A stretch of DNA of 55,932 bases from an uncultured Nitrospira sp. (GTDB lineage Bacteria; Nitrospirota; Nitrospiria; Nitrospirales; Nitrospiraceae). The notes under the pieces were generated by a model. It worked only from the letters and a program-made list of their open reading frames with translations. It had not been told where the DNA came from and searched no databases. The position numbers and the translations under genes are program-made. The stretch covers positions 1 to 55,932 of the forward strand of contig CABVRV010000013.1 of assembly GCA_902500755.1 (NCBI GenBank), given 5' to 3'. This document shows, piece after piece, positions 35,505 to 43,364 of the stretch (positions are counted from its first letter, which is position 1; each line of letters begins with the position of its first letter).

Positions 35505-36428
35505 ATGGGAGACCGGGTACAGGAAATTCTAAGCTGGTACGGCAGTGATAATGCCGGGACGAAGACCAATATCGCGCGTTTGTTGCGCTCTGGTAAATTG
35601 GCAGGGACAGGCAGGTTGGTTATCCTGCCGGTTGATCAAGGTTTTGAGCATGGCCCGGCACGGAGTTTTGCGCCAAACGCACCTGGCTATAATCCGCACT
35701 ACCATTTTCAGCTTGCCATTGATGCGGGATGTAATGCCTATGCGGCTCCTCTGGGATTTTTGGAGGCCGGCGCAAGCCACTTCGCCGGACAGATTCCTCT
35801 TATCCTAAAATTGAACAATCACGATGTACTGCATGATGAGAAGGATCCGCTCCCGTCAGTGACCGGCAGTGTCAAAGATGCGCTTCGTTTGGGCTGTTCC
35901 GCCGTTGGGTTCACGATCTATCCTGGGTCTTCCCACTGCAACGCGATGTATGAGCAGTTGCGTGCCATCAGTGAAGAAGCGAAGGAGAGCGGTCTTGCCG
36001 TGGTGGTCTGGTCTTATCCACGCGGGTCGGTCTTGAGCAAAGAAGGTGAGACGGCGATCGATGTGGTGGCCTATGCAGCCCAAATCGCCGCTCAACTCGG
36101 AGCTCATGTGATCAAGGTGAAGCTCCCGAGTGCCCATCTCGAACAGGCCGCAGCCAAGAAGGTCTACGAAGCCGAGAAGATTCCTATCAAGACCTTGACT
36201 GAACGTGTCAAACACGTGGTTCAGAGCGCGTTCGATGGCCGCCGAATTGTGATCTTTTCAGGCGGTGCGAAAAGCGAAGATAAGAACGTGTTCGACGAAG
36301 CGCGAGCCATCAGGGATGGAGGAGGATTCGGGAGCATCATTGGGCGAAATTCGTTCCAACGTCCGAAGCCGGAAGCGGTGGAGTTCCTCCACACGATCAT
36401 GGGAATTTACGCCGGCGAGATTCAGTGA
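35505..36428 (+). CDS. fbaB: Class I fructose-bisphosphate aldolase (DhnA/FbaB type)
   Basis: A 307-residue TIM-barrel aldolase of the archaeal/DhnA class. VILPVDQGFEHGPARSF is the conserved N-terminal strand, IPLILKLNNHDVLHDEKDPL the substrate region, VVVWSYPRGSVLSKEG another conserved segment, and GAHVIKVKLPSAHLEQAA carries the probable Schiff-base lysine. IVIFSGGAKSEDKNVFDEAR and GGFGSIIGRNSFQRP form the phosphate-binding loops. A GGGAGGAAATT site precedes the ATG. It condenses or cleaves fructose-1,6-bisphosphate and sits right after fbp, so the two probably work together in gluconeogenesis. Confidence 0.9.
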   Translation: MGDRVQEILSWYGSDNAGTKTNIARLLRSGKLAGTGRLVILPVDQGFEHGPARSFAPNAPGYNPHYHFQLAIDAGCNAYAAPLGFLEAGASHFAGQIPLILKLNNHDVLHDEKDPLPSVTGSVKDALRLGCSAVGFTIYPGSSHCNAMYEQLRAISEEAKESGLAVVVWSYPRGSVLSKEGETAIDVVAYAAQIAAQLGAHVIKVKLPSAHLEQAAAKKVYEAEKIPIKTLTERVKHVVQSAFDGRRIVIFSGGAKSEDKNVFDEARAIRDGGGFGSIIGRNSFQRPKPEAVEFLHTIMGIYAGEIQ

Positions 36429-36464
36429 GCATCGTCGTATCTTTCATCACAGCGAATTGAGGCT

Positions 36465-38015
36465 ATGAATCAGGTTGATTTCGATAAAAAGCCGGAGCAG
36501 GGGATCAGAAGATGGATGGTTGCGGCCACCTTGTTGACGGTGGGGGTTATTATTGGCTTGGTGGTTGCTTCCGATCTTGGGTGGCTCCCTACGGGACATG
36601 CGGTGCCCGATTCATCGTCCATTGCTCCAGCTCCTCCGGTTGCCAGGCCCGTTTCAACTGCTCCCCAACCGACGCTCGCAGGTGGCAGTCAAACATTCGT
36701 GGAAATTGCAAAGTCCGTGAAGCCGGCGGTCGTCAATATTTATGCGACTAAGAGCGGGCACAGCGGTGGGTCGGGCACGACACCGTTCGATGATCCATTG
36801 TTTCGGAAGTTTTTTGGCGACGAGTTTTTCAGGAAGTTCGACCACCAGAAGGAACGAAAAGAGCGCGGCCTTGGATCCGGCGTGATCGTCGAGTCGAATG
36901 GCTTGATCATCACCAACAATCATGTCGTTGGCAAAGCGGATGAAATCAGGGTCACGCTGTCGGACAAGCGTGAGTTCAAGGCAAAGCTCATCGGGACAGA
37001 TCCAAAAACCGATGTGGCGGTCGTGAAGATCGATGCGACAGGACTTCCCACGGTCGCCTGGGCGGATTCCGACAAGCTGGAGGTCGGAGAGTTTGTCCTT
37101 GCCGTCGGCAACCCGTTCGGGTTGACACAGACCGTAACGTTGGGAATTGTCAGTGCGTTGGGGCGAGCGGCCGGCATCGCTGAGTACGAGGATTTCATCC
37201 AAACGGATGCGGCCATCAATCCTGGCAACTCCGGTGGCGCGCTCGTCAATGTCCGGGGCGAATTAGTCGGGATCAATACGGCGATATTCAGTCAGAGCGG
37301 CGGCAATATGGGGATTGGGTTTGCAGTCCCGAGCAACATGGCTCAGTCGATCATGGGACAGCTCGTGCAGACAGGAAAAGTTGTCCGCGGTTGGCTCGGC
37401 GTCTCGATTCAAGAGCTGACTCCTGAATTAGCGTCTCAATTCGGTGTCGGGGATACAAAAGGCGTGTTGGTCAGCGATGTGATGGATGATAGTCCCGCAA
37501 AAAAAGCTGGGTTCGAACGGGCCGATGTCATCCTTGAGTATGACGGCAAATCGATGGACTCACCGACCCATCTCCGTAACGCCGTGGCCCAGACGCCGGT
37601 TGGGAAGAAGGTGACGATCAAGTTTATTCGTGACAAAAAGCCGAGGACCGTTGACCTCACTATCGTTGAGCAGCCCAAGTCGATGTCTCAAAACGGTGAA
37701 GACGATGGAGGCGAATCCGCCACTACGACGGGTGTGTTCTCCAGCCTTGAGGTTCGAGACCTGAACGAAGAGCTGACGAATCGGTATGGGCTCAAGTCGA
37801 GTGAACGAGGTGTGGTGATTGTCCGAGTCAAGCCCGGTAGCACGGCGGAAGAATTGGGTGTCCGTGAAGGCGATATTGTACTCGAGGTGAACAGGCAAGC
37901 CGTGACATCGGTGAAGCTGTTTGAGCGGATTGCCGGGAAATTACCGAATGACCAAGCCGTGTTGCTCTTATTAAAACGGCAAGGTCGGACGATTTATCTC
38001 ACGCTTCGACCGTGA
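36465..38015 (+). CDS. degP: Periplasmic serine protease, HtrA/DegP family
   Basis: A 516-residue product with a single N-terminal membrane segment (about 19-38, MVAATLLTVGVIIGLVVAS), which may be a signal anchor rather than a cleaved peptide. The catalytic triad is visible: His153 in IITNNHVVGKADE, Asp183 in KTDVAVVKIDATG and Ser256 in INPGNSGGALVNVRGE. Two PDZ domains follow: the first near VVRGWLGVSIQELTPELASQ, the second near ERGVVIVRVKPGSTAEELGV. It degrades or refolds damaged envelope proteins. Length and architecture are normal for DegP/DegQ-type proteins. Confidence 0.9.
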   Translation: MNQVDFDKKPEQGIRRWMVAATLLTVGVIIGLVVASDLGWLPTGHAVPDSSSIAPAPPVARPVSTAPQPTLAGGSQTFVEIAKSVKPAVVNIYATKSGHSGGSGTTPFDDPLFRKFFGDEFFRKFDHQKERKERGLGSGVIVESNGLIITNNHVVGKADEIRVTLSDKREFKAKLIGTDPKTDVAVVKIDATGLPTVAWADSDKLEVGEFVLAVGNPFGLTQTVTLGIVSALGRAAGIAEYEDFIQTDAAINPGNSGGALVNVRGELVGINTAIFSQSGGNMGIGFAVPSNMAQSIMGQLVQTGKVVRGWLGVSIQELTPELASQFGVGDTKGVLVSDVMDDSPAKKAGFERADVILEYDGKSMDSPTHLRNAVAQTPVGKKVTIKFIRDKKPRTVDLTIVEQPKSMSQNGEDDGGESATTTGVFSSLEVRDLNEELTNRYGLKSSERGVVIVRVKPGSTAEELGVREGDIVLEVNRQAVTSVKLFERIAGKLPNDQAVLLLLKRQGRTIYLTLRP

Positions 38016-38030
38016 TCGGCTCAAGTTCAT

Positions 38031-38106
38031 TTGGTCTATCTGGTCTGTCTTGTGTGTTTTGGTTGAACGAAGCTAACCGGATGAACCGACAAACCAGATG
38101 GACCAG
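38031..38106. repeat. Nonamer-armed hairpin overlapping the ispD start
   Basis: The left arm, TTGGTCTATCTGGTCTGTC (38031-38049), is about two copies of a TGGTCTRTC unit. The right arm, GACAAACCAGATGGACCAG (38088-38106), is its inverted counterpart. Over 19 positions there are 16 Watson-Crick pairs, two G-U pairs and one mismatch. The ispD ATG (38098) lies inside the right arm, so folding of the mRNA would bury the start codon. The unit differs from the octamers of elements A-C but the architecture is the same. Confidence 0.65.
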
Positions 38107-38835
38107 ACAGGCGCTCATCCTCGTCAGACCCCATTAGTCATCGCCCTCATTCCTGCCGCTGGACGAGGCCTTCGTATGGGCGGCCATGTGCCCAAACAGT
38201 TCCTCTCGCTTGGTGGCCAGCCCCTGATTCTTCATTCTCTCCGAGTTCTGCAAGCGTCTTCCGCGATTCATGAGATCATCCTAGCTGTTCCTCAGAACGA
38301 GATGGACTATTGCCTCAAGGAAATCGTGGCTCAACATCACTTTACCAAGGTGACCAAAGTGGTGCCTGGAGGCGCGGAGCGGCAAGATTCAGTCCGGCAT
38401 GCGCTTGAGGCAGTGCATGACGATGTCGACGTCGTGCTTGTGCACGATGCGGTCCGACCGTTCCTTACCGAGAGAATGGTCGAAGAGGTGGTGTCGAAGG
38501 CTCGTGTGAAGGGGGCGGCGATTATCGCCCTGCCGATGAAGGATACTGTGAAGCAGGTTGGCGCGGATTTTGTCATTGAGCGGACGGTCGATCGCACAGG
38601 ATTGTGGCTGGCGCAAACCCCACAAGCCTTCCGCCGGGATTGGTTGCTGTCGGCCCATCGAAAAGCGCATGGAGAAGGAGTTCGTGCAACAGATGATGCC
38701 TATTTGATGGAATGGTGTGGGTATCCCGTCTCGGTGGTTGAGGGGAGTGGAGAAAATATCAAAGTCACCAGACCGGAAGATATGGCGATCGGTGAAGCGA
38801 TCCTGGCTGCAAGGAAAGCAAGCCAAAAAGTGTGA
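38098..38835 (+). CDS. ispD: 2-C-methyl-D-erythritol 4-phosphate cytidylyltransferase
   Basis: A 245-residue product. LIPAAGRGLRMGGHVPKQFL is the CTP-binding signature of IspD, VVPGGAERQDSVRHALEAV and VLVHDAVRPFLTERM the next conserved blocks, and AQTPQAFRRDWLLSAHRKAH followed by TDDAYLMEW the C-terminal part. It makes CDP-methylerythritol, third step of the MEP isoprenoid pathway. ATG 38098 is the only ATG available before the core. Its first residues (MDQTG) are encoded by the right arm of a hairpin repeat, and no ribosome-binding site is seen. Confidence 0.95.
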   Translation: MDQTGAHPRQTPLVIALIPAAGRGLRMGGHVPKQFLSLGGQPLILHSLRVLQASSAIHEIILAVPQNEMDYCLKEIVAQHHFTKVTKVVPGGAERQDSVRHALEAVHDDVDVVLVHDAVRPFLTERMVEEVVSKARVKGAAIIALPMKDTVKQVGADFVIERTVDRTGLWLAQTPQAFRRDWLLSAHRKAHGEGVRATDDAYLMEWCGYPVSVVEGSGENIKVTRPEDMAIGEAILAARKASQKV

Positions 38836-38922
38836 AAGGTGTAGGGTTGAAAGTTTTCCGAGAACGGACCTTTATGAACGTTAACTTTGAAACGTGTCAC
38901 TTTCGAACGTTCCAACTGTTTA
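38826..38922. repeat. Octamer-armed hairpin element B (ispD-ispF gap)
   Basis: The left arm (38826-38857) reads AAAAGTGT, GAAAGGTG, TAGGGTTG, AAAGTTTT and overlaps the ispD stop codon (38833-38835). The right arm (38876-38922) reads GAACGTTA, ACTTTGAA, ACGTGTC, ACTTTCGA, ACGTTCCA, ACTGTTTA, with one seven-base unit. The units share the pattern of element A, which also opens with AAAAGTGT right after a stop codon. The arms have diverged more than in A, so pairing is weaker. Confidence 0.6.
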
Positions 38923-38956
38923 GGAATAACCCCTGACCAGTGAGAAAAGGAAAACC

Positions 38957-39430
38957 ATGCGCATTGGCTATGGCTACGATGTCCATCCGCTCGGACCAGA
39001 TCGCAAGCTGATACTAGGTGGCATTGAAATCCCGCACACCAAAGGATTGTTGGGCCATTCCGATTCCGATGTCCTCGTCCATGCAATCTGCGACGCGCTC
39101 TTGGGCGCCATGGGAGAGGGCGATCTGGGTCGGCACTATCCCAGTTCAGATCCTACCTACAAAGGGATCTCCAGTTTGAAACTGTTGGAAAACGTCATGT
39201 CAAAGCTGAGGGACAAGGGATATCGGGTGGGAAATATCGATACGGTGATTGTGGCTCAAGCGCCTCGTCTCGGCCCGCACCTTTCATCGATGCAGAAGAA
39301 AATAGCTGAAACGGCCAACATCAACTTCGATTTGGTCAACGTGAAGGTGAAGAGCGGGGAAAGATTGGATGCGGTCGGGCGTGAAGAGGGCATGATCGCC
39401 CATGCCGTGTGTGTCATTGAGCCAGTATGA
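38957..39430 (+). CDS. ispF: 2-C-methyl-D-erythritol 2,4-cyclodiphosphate synthase
   Basis: A 157-residue product of normal length. IGYGYDVHPLGPDRKLILGG with its D-x-H zinc ligands, GLLGHSDSDVLVHAICDALL, and GDLGRHYPSSDP are the IspF signatures. VKVKSGERLDAVGREEGMIA ends the protein with the conserved E-x-x-x-x-x-G-R-x-E-G motif. It cyclises the CDP-ME-2-phosphate intermediate in the MEP pathway, two steps after IspD. An AGAAAAGGAAAACC region precedes the ATG. Confidence 0.95.
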   Translation: MRIGYGYDVHPLGPDRKLILGGIEIPHTKGLLGHSDSDVLVHAICDALLGAMGEGDLGRHYPSSDPTYKGISSLKLLENVMSKLRDKGYRVGNIDTVIVAQAPRLGPHLSSMQKKIAETANINFDLVNVKVKSGERLDAVGREEGMIAHAVCVIEPV

Positions 39431-39677
39431 AAGTTGAAAAGTGAGAAGGTTGGAACGTGTAATAACGGGGAATGAAAAATTTGGGTAGTATTGATCGTTT
39501 CGAAGCTATTAAAGCCCGGGTGATGGCCAAAGTCTTGTCGGAGTTTATCAGCTGTCTGGTGCGGGGAAGTGCGAAGTGAGAAATTATGAAAGCGGTAAAG
39601 TTGCCTATGATGTTGAAGGCTGAGTGAAGCGCCTGATGGACACGAGTAACCGTTTAACTTTCCAACTCGTTAACTAG
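39429..39677. repeat. Octamer-armed element C (ispF-cysE gap) enclosing a decayed frame
   Basis: The left arm (39429-39460) is GAAAGTTG, AAAAGTGA, GAAGGTTG, GAACGTGT and overlaps the ispF stop. The right arm (39648-39677) is AACCGTTT, AACTTTCC, AACTCGTT, AACTAG and ends directly at the cysE ATG. About 190 bases lie between, including a short open frame at 39472-39579. This is the largest of the three octamer elements and the only one with coding potential inside. Confidence 0.65.
39472..39579 (+). pseudogene. Decayed short ORF inside element C, possibly a four-helix-bundle (S23/IVP) remnant
   Basis: A 35-codon frame beginning MKNLGSIDRFEAIKARVM and ending FISCLVRGSAK, with ACGGGGA before the ATG. 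The helical pattern F-x-x-I...L-x-x-F-I-x-x-L-x-x-S resembles the last helix of four-helix-bundle S23/intervening-sequence proteins (about 120 residues when intact). This would then be a fragment joined by deletion. The match is by eye and weak. It could also be a chance frame. Confidence 0.35.
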
Positions 39678-40328
39678 ATGTTTGATATTATCAAACAGGA
39701 TTTGAGAGCGGTCTTTGACCGAGATCCAGCCGCCACCAGTAAGTTGGAAGTGGTTCTCACTTATGCTGGTTTCCATGCGTTGTTGACTTACCGCATGTCT
39801 CACTGGCTGAAGACGCACGGTGTTCCCGTTCTGCCGCGTGTGCTCTCACAGCTCGCCCGTTGGGTAACCGGCGTAGAGATCCATCCTTCAGCAAAGATTG
39901 GGTCAGGTTTTTTTATCGATCATGGCATGGGTGTCGTGATCGGGGAAACAGCGGAAATCGGTGACTATGTGACGCTCTTCCAGGGCGTGACGTTGGGAGG
40001 AACAGGAAAGGAACGCGGTAAACGGCATCCGACGCTTGGTAACCACGTAGTGGTAGGTGCCGGGGCAAAGATTCTTGGCGGAATTACGATCGGCGACAAC
40101 GTGAAGATCGGGGCGAATTCCGTCGTGCTCAAGAACGTCGCAGCCAATTCAACCGTGATCGGCGTGCCAGGCCGTGTGATCAAGACACAGGGTGAACGTC
40201 TGCCGGATGCGACGATGGATCAAGTTGATTTACCGGACCCCATCAGCGACCGCTTCCTCGCACTCGAACAGGAGTTGATCGAACTCCGCAAAAAAGTCGA
40301 AAACCCGAACGAGCGCTCTGCTTCGTAG
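39678..40328 (+). CDS. cysE: Serine O-acetyltransferase
   Basis: A 216-residue product of the short CysE class. [20 protein letters not shown] is the N-terminal helical part. [40 protein letters not shown] and [20 protein letters not shown] form the left-handed hexapeptide-repeat acetyl-CoA site with catalytic His residues in IDHGMG and KRHPT. It makes O-acetylserine for cysteine synthesis. The start codon touches the right arm of element C (AACTAGATG) and has no clear ribosome-binding site, so expression may depend on read-through from upstream. Confidence 0.9.
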   Translation: MFDIIKQDLRAVFDRDPAATSKLEVVLTYAGFHALLTYRMSHWLKTHGVPVLPRVLSQLARWVTGVEIHPSAKIGSGFFIDHGMGVVIGETAEIGDYVTLFQGVTLGGTGKERGKRHPTLGNHVVVGAGAKILGGITIGDNVKIGANSVVLKNVAANSTVIGVPGRVIKTQGERLPDATMDQVDLPDPISDRFLALEQELIELRKKVENPNERSAS

Positions 40329-40368
40329 CGGTTATCGATACAGACTGCCTCACGGACAGGAGGATTTC

Positions 40369-40388
40369 GGCGCGGCATGGACCGCGCC
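40369..40388. terminator. Hairpin between convergent cysE and psiF-like genes
   Basis: A perfect 7-bp stem, GGCGCGG (40369-40375) with CCGCGCC (40382-40388), around a six-base loop. It lies between two genes that converge, where a bidirectional terminator is expected. There is no T-tract on either side, so classification as an intrinsic terminator is tentative. Confidence 0.4.
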
Positions 40389-40398
40389 TGACAGACAA

Positions 40399-40719
40399 CT
40401 ACGCAGATAGACAGTCACTCATGAACTTCTTCCGGTCATCGCCCGTCAGCTTCTTCTCGCTCGCCTCTTTATTGCACGTCTTCATCTTATTCTGCTGAGC
40501 GTCCTTGCCGCCTCCACCTTTCCCCGACTTGGTGGAAAGGCAGTCCTTCATAAACGTCTTCCGCTCATCGCCTTTCCCCTCGCCAAACCCCTTTTCATTC
40601 GCCTGTTCGTTACACGCCTTCATCTTGTTCTGCTGAGCGGGCGCAGCAATGGCCACTGGTGCGACTCCGAGACTGAGCGCAAAGAACACAAGCGTTAAGA
40701 TGCGTACAACTATCTGCAT
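40399..40719 (-). CDS. PsiF-repeat protein, exported
   Basis: A 106-residue product. Residues 1-25 (VVRILTLVFFALSLGVAPVA, then IAA) form a clear signal peptide. The mature part contains two PsiF repeats, each starting QQNKMK(A/T)CN and ending DERKTFMKDCLS or DDRKKFMSDCLS, with two Cys each. They are separated by a glycine/lysine linker (about 63-73). PsiF in E. coli is induced by phosphate starvation but its function is unknown. The gene is divergent from the PEP mutase gene, with a 210-base shared upstream region. Confidence 0.85.
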   Translation of the reverse strand: MQIVVRILTLVFFALSLGVAPVAIAAPAQQNKMKACNEQANEKGFGEGKGDERKTFMKDCLSTKSGKGGGGKDAQQNKMKTCNKEASEKKLTGDDRKKFMSDCLSA

Positions 40720-40930
40720 GCCAGATCTCCTTTTTGGTGAGGGTGAGGCATAAGTCAGGGGTGTATCATAGCAAAGAAATACGTACTTGTCGTTTGGAGA
40801 GAACTGTGATCTCTAGTACGTGAGAAGACAGGATGATTTCTTGAAGGGAAAAGGATATTCTCTACGGCCGATAAACGCATGACAGTGTCGTTGGTCTTGG
40901 AGCAGTTCATCTAGAGCGGGAAGGTGAGTG

Positions 40931-42565
40931 ATGAGTGCAACGCCTATGGGTACGCCAGCGCACCAATTTCGGAAGCTTCTCATGTCGGATCAGTTGGAAT
41001 TCATCTGTGAAGCCCACAATGGCCTGAGTGCAAAAATCGTTCAAGAAGCGGGGTTCAAAGGCATTTGGGCCAGCGGTCTTTCCATCTCCGCGCAATTCGG
41101 AGTTCGCGACAACAACGAAGCGAGCTGGACGCAAGTTCTGGAGGATCTGGAATTCATGTCCGACGCGGCCATGATTCCCATTCTGCTCGATGGTGATACG
41201 GGGTACGGGAACTTTAATAACATGCAGCGGCTGGTCCGCAAACTGGAGCAGCGCCACATTGCCGCAGTCTGCATTGAAGACAAACTGTTTCCCAAGACGA
41301 ACAGTTTCATTAAAGGGGACGCCCAGCCGATGGCGGACATGCAAGAGTTCTGCGGCAAGATCAAGGCAGGCAAAGACGCGCAAACCGATCCGGATTTTTG
41401 CATTATCGCCAGAGTGGAGGCCTTTATTTGTGGTTGGGGTTTGGCGGAAGCCCTACGTCGAGCCGAAGCCTATCGCCTGGCCGGTGCCGACGGAATCCTC
41501 ATTCACAGTGCGTTGTCGGTGCCGGATGAGATTCTATCATTCAAGCAGGAATGGGGAAATCGCTGCCCTGTCGTCATCGTGCCGACCAAATACTACGCGA
41601 CGCCTACCGAAGTGTTTCGACAACACGGGATTTCAATGGTCATTTGGGCGAATCACATGTTGCGGGCGGCCGTAGCGGCCATGCAGAAAACCGCCCGCAC
41701 ATTAAAGGAACAGGAACATCTCCTCTCCATCGAGGATAAAGTCGCGCCGGTGTCTGAAATATTCCGCCTGCAAAACGCTGCAGAGCTGCAAGAGGCCGAA
41801 GAGCGCTATCTTCCTCGAGGTGCCGAGAATACCAGCGCCATTGTGCTGGCGGCCTCCCGCGGTGAAGAACTTCGGGAGCTGACAGAGCACCAGCCTAAAA
41901 CGATGATTAAAATTCAGGGCACGCCGATTCTTGCCCATATCGTCGACGCCTATAACGCCGTGGGGGTCAAGGACATCACGGTTGTTCGTGGCTATCGGAA
42001 AGAAGCCGTGAACCTGCCCAACCTCATCTATCTCGATAATGATGAGTTTGCAGAGACCGGGGAGTTGGATTCGCTCAACAAAGCGCTAAGCGCACGGAAA
42101 GGCCAGGCTAAGGATCTGATCATCTCGTACGGCGATGTGTTGTTCAATAAATATATCCCTCAGGCGCTCTGTCAGGAAAAGGAAGACTTCGTGATCTTTG
42201 TCGATAGCGATTGGCAGAACCAGGGCAGTTATGCTCGTCTTGGCGGCTTTGCCGAATGCTCCTTGCCGAATTCGAAGAAGGCGTTTAACGCCAAGATTTA
42301 CCTCAAACAATTGGGCGATAAAGTTCCCAGAGAACACACTCATGGAGTTTGGATGGGATTTCTTAAAGTTTCTCCTACCGGAAGTGCTCTGCTCCACACG
42401 ATCCTTGCAGCGATGATGGCCGATCCGGCTAATCGAAAAGCCGGTATCCCCCATCTGCTGCAAACACTCCTGAACCGTCAGCAGCCCATTCGAGTGCTGT
42501 ATACGGTTGGTCACTGGCTCGATATCAACAGCTTGGACGATGTGGTCCAAGCAGGAGAGTTTTGA
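40931..42565 (+). CDS. aepX: Phosphoenolpyruvate mutase fused to a nucleotidyltransferase
   Basis: A 544-residue fusion; ATG 40931 follows an in-frame GTG (40928). Residues 1 to about 290 are a PEP mutase/isocitrate lyase-type barrel: [20 protein letters not shown], then [13 protein letters not shown], where E-D-K-x-F-P-K-x-N-S-F is the diagnostic mutase motif, and [14 protein letters not shown]. From about 305 a nucleotidyltransferase follows: [20 protein letters not shown], then [20 protein letters not shown] and [13 protein letters not shown]. The mutase makes phosphonopyruvate, the entry to C-P compounds. The second domain resembles enzymes that activate aminoethylphosphonate with CTP (PntC type). 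No phosphonopyruvate decarboxylase or transaminase lies nearby. Confidence 0.85.
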   Translation: MSATPMGTPAHQFRKLLMSDQLEFICEAHNGLSAKIVQEAGFKGIWASGLSISAQFGVRDNNEASWTQVLEDLEFMSDAAMIPILLDGDTGYGNFNNMQRLVRKLEQRHIAAVCIEDKLFPKTNSFIKGDAQPMADMQEFCGKIKAGKDAQTDPDFCIIARVEAFICGWGLAEALRRAEAYRLAGADGILIHSALSVPDEILSFKQEWGNRCPVVIVPTKYYATPTEVFRQHGISMVIWANHMLRAAVAAMQKTARTLKEQEHLLSIEDKVAPVSEIFRLQNAAELQEAEERYLPRGAENTSAIVLAASRGEELRELTEHQPKTMIKIQGTPILAHIVDAYNAVGVKDITVVRGYRKEAVNLPNLIYLDNDEFAETGELDSLNKALSARKGQAKDLIISYGDVLFNKYIPQALCQEKEDFVIFVDSDWQNQGSYARLGGFAECSLPNSKKAFNAKIYLKQLGDKVPREHTHGVWMGFLKVSPTGSALLHTILAAMMADPANRKAGIPHLLQTLLNRQQPIRVLYTVGHWLDINSLDDVVQAGEF

Positions 42566-42584
42566 TCCTCCCATCCGTGTTTAC

Positions 42585-43322
42585 CTACTCATAGTCGACC
42601 CGGATGAGAAAGAGACCCTGTGGCGGAGCTGTTTTTCCGGCTGCCGATCGGTTGCGTGCATTGAGGATCGGCGTCAGACTCTCAGGCCGGCGTTTCTTCA
42701 GACCGACTTCTACGAGCGTTCCTACGATCGAACGCACCATCTGTTTTAGGAACCGGTCGGCATAGGCTTCGAGCCGCAATCGGTCTCCCTCTCGGGAGAC
42801 GACAAGGCGCTGTAGATGACAGATGGGATCGTCATTCTCAGTGGGTTGAGTTTGGAACGAAGAAAAATCGTGAGAGCCGATGAGGGTATGCGCCGCCTCA
42901 TTCATCGCAGCATCGTCGAGCGACTGATGGATATGCCAGCAGTAGGTACGTTCGACCGCAGGGCGCTCAGGACGGTTGAGGATTCGGTATTCATACAGTT
43001 TGCCTCGTGCCGAGTGTCTCGCGTGAAAGGTATCCGGCATGAGGGCGGATTCGCGGACCACGATGTTGCCAGGGAGATGAGCATTCAGAGCTCTGGTCCA
43101 TTCACGGGGCGTCATGTCACGGTCGATACGGAAGCTCGCCACTTGCCCCAGCGCGTGAACTCCTGCATCGGTGCGCCCAGCTCCGATGACCGGGACATGG
43201 GTTTGCGTGACACCCGTGATGGCCGCCTCGACGGATTCTTGAATCGTCGGCTGGTCGGGCTGACGTTGCCAGCCTGCGTAGGCCGTGCCGTCATATTCAA
43301 GGATGAGTTTGATGGTAGACAT
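42585..43322 (-). CDS. truA: tRNA pseudouridine(38-40) synthase
   Basis: A 245-residue product. IKLILEYDGTAYAGWQRQPD is the N-terminal motif, and VIGAGRTDAGVHALGQVASF contains the catalytic Asp52. FHARHSARGKLYEYRILNRP and FLKQMVRSIVGTLVEVG are further TruA hallmarks. It modifies U38-40 in the anticodon arm of many tRNAs. It converges with aepX at a 19-base gap and lies 42 bases after the amidase gene, so the two minus-strand genes may be co-transcribed. Confidence 0.95.
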   Translation of the reverse strand: MSTIKLILEYDGTAYAGWQRQPDQPTIQESVEAAITGVTQTHVPVIGAGRTDAGVHALGQVASFRIDRDMTPREWTRALNAHLPGNIVVRESALMPDTFHARHSARGKLYEYRILNRPERPAVERTYCWHIHQSLDDAAMNEAAHTLIGSHDFSSFQTQPTENDDPICHLQRLVVSREGDRLRLEAYADRFLKQMVRSIVGTLVEVGLKKRRPESLTPILNARNRSAAGKTAPPQGLFLIRVDYE

Positions 43323-43364
43323 GAAACGATGGAATTTTGACGATCACGGGAATTATCGGGGGTC

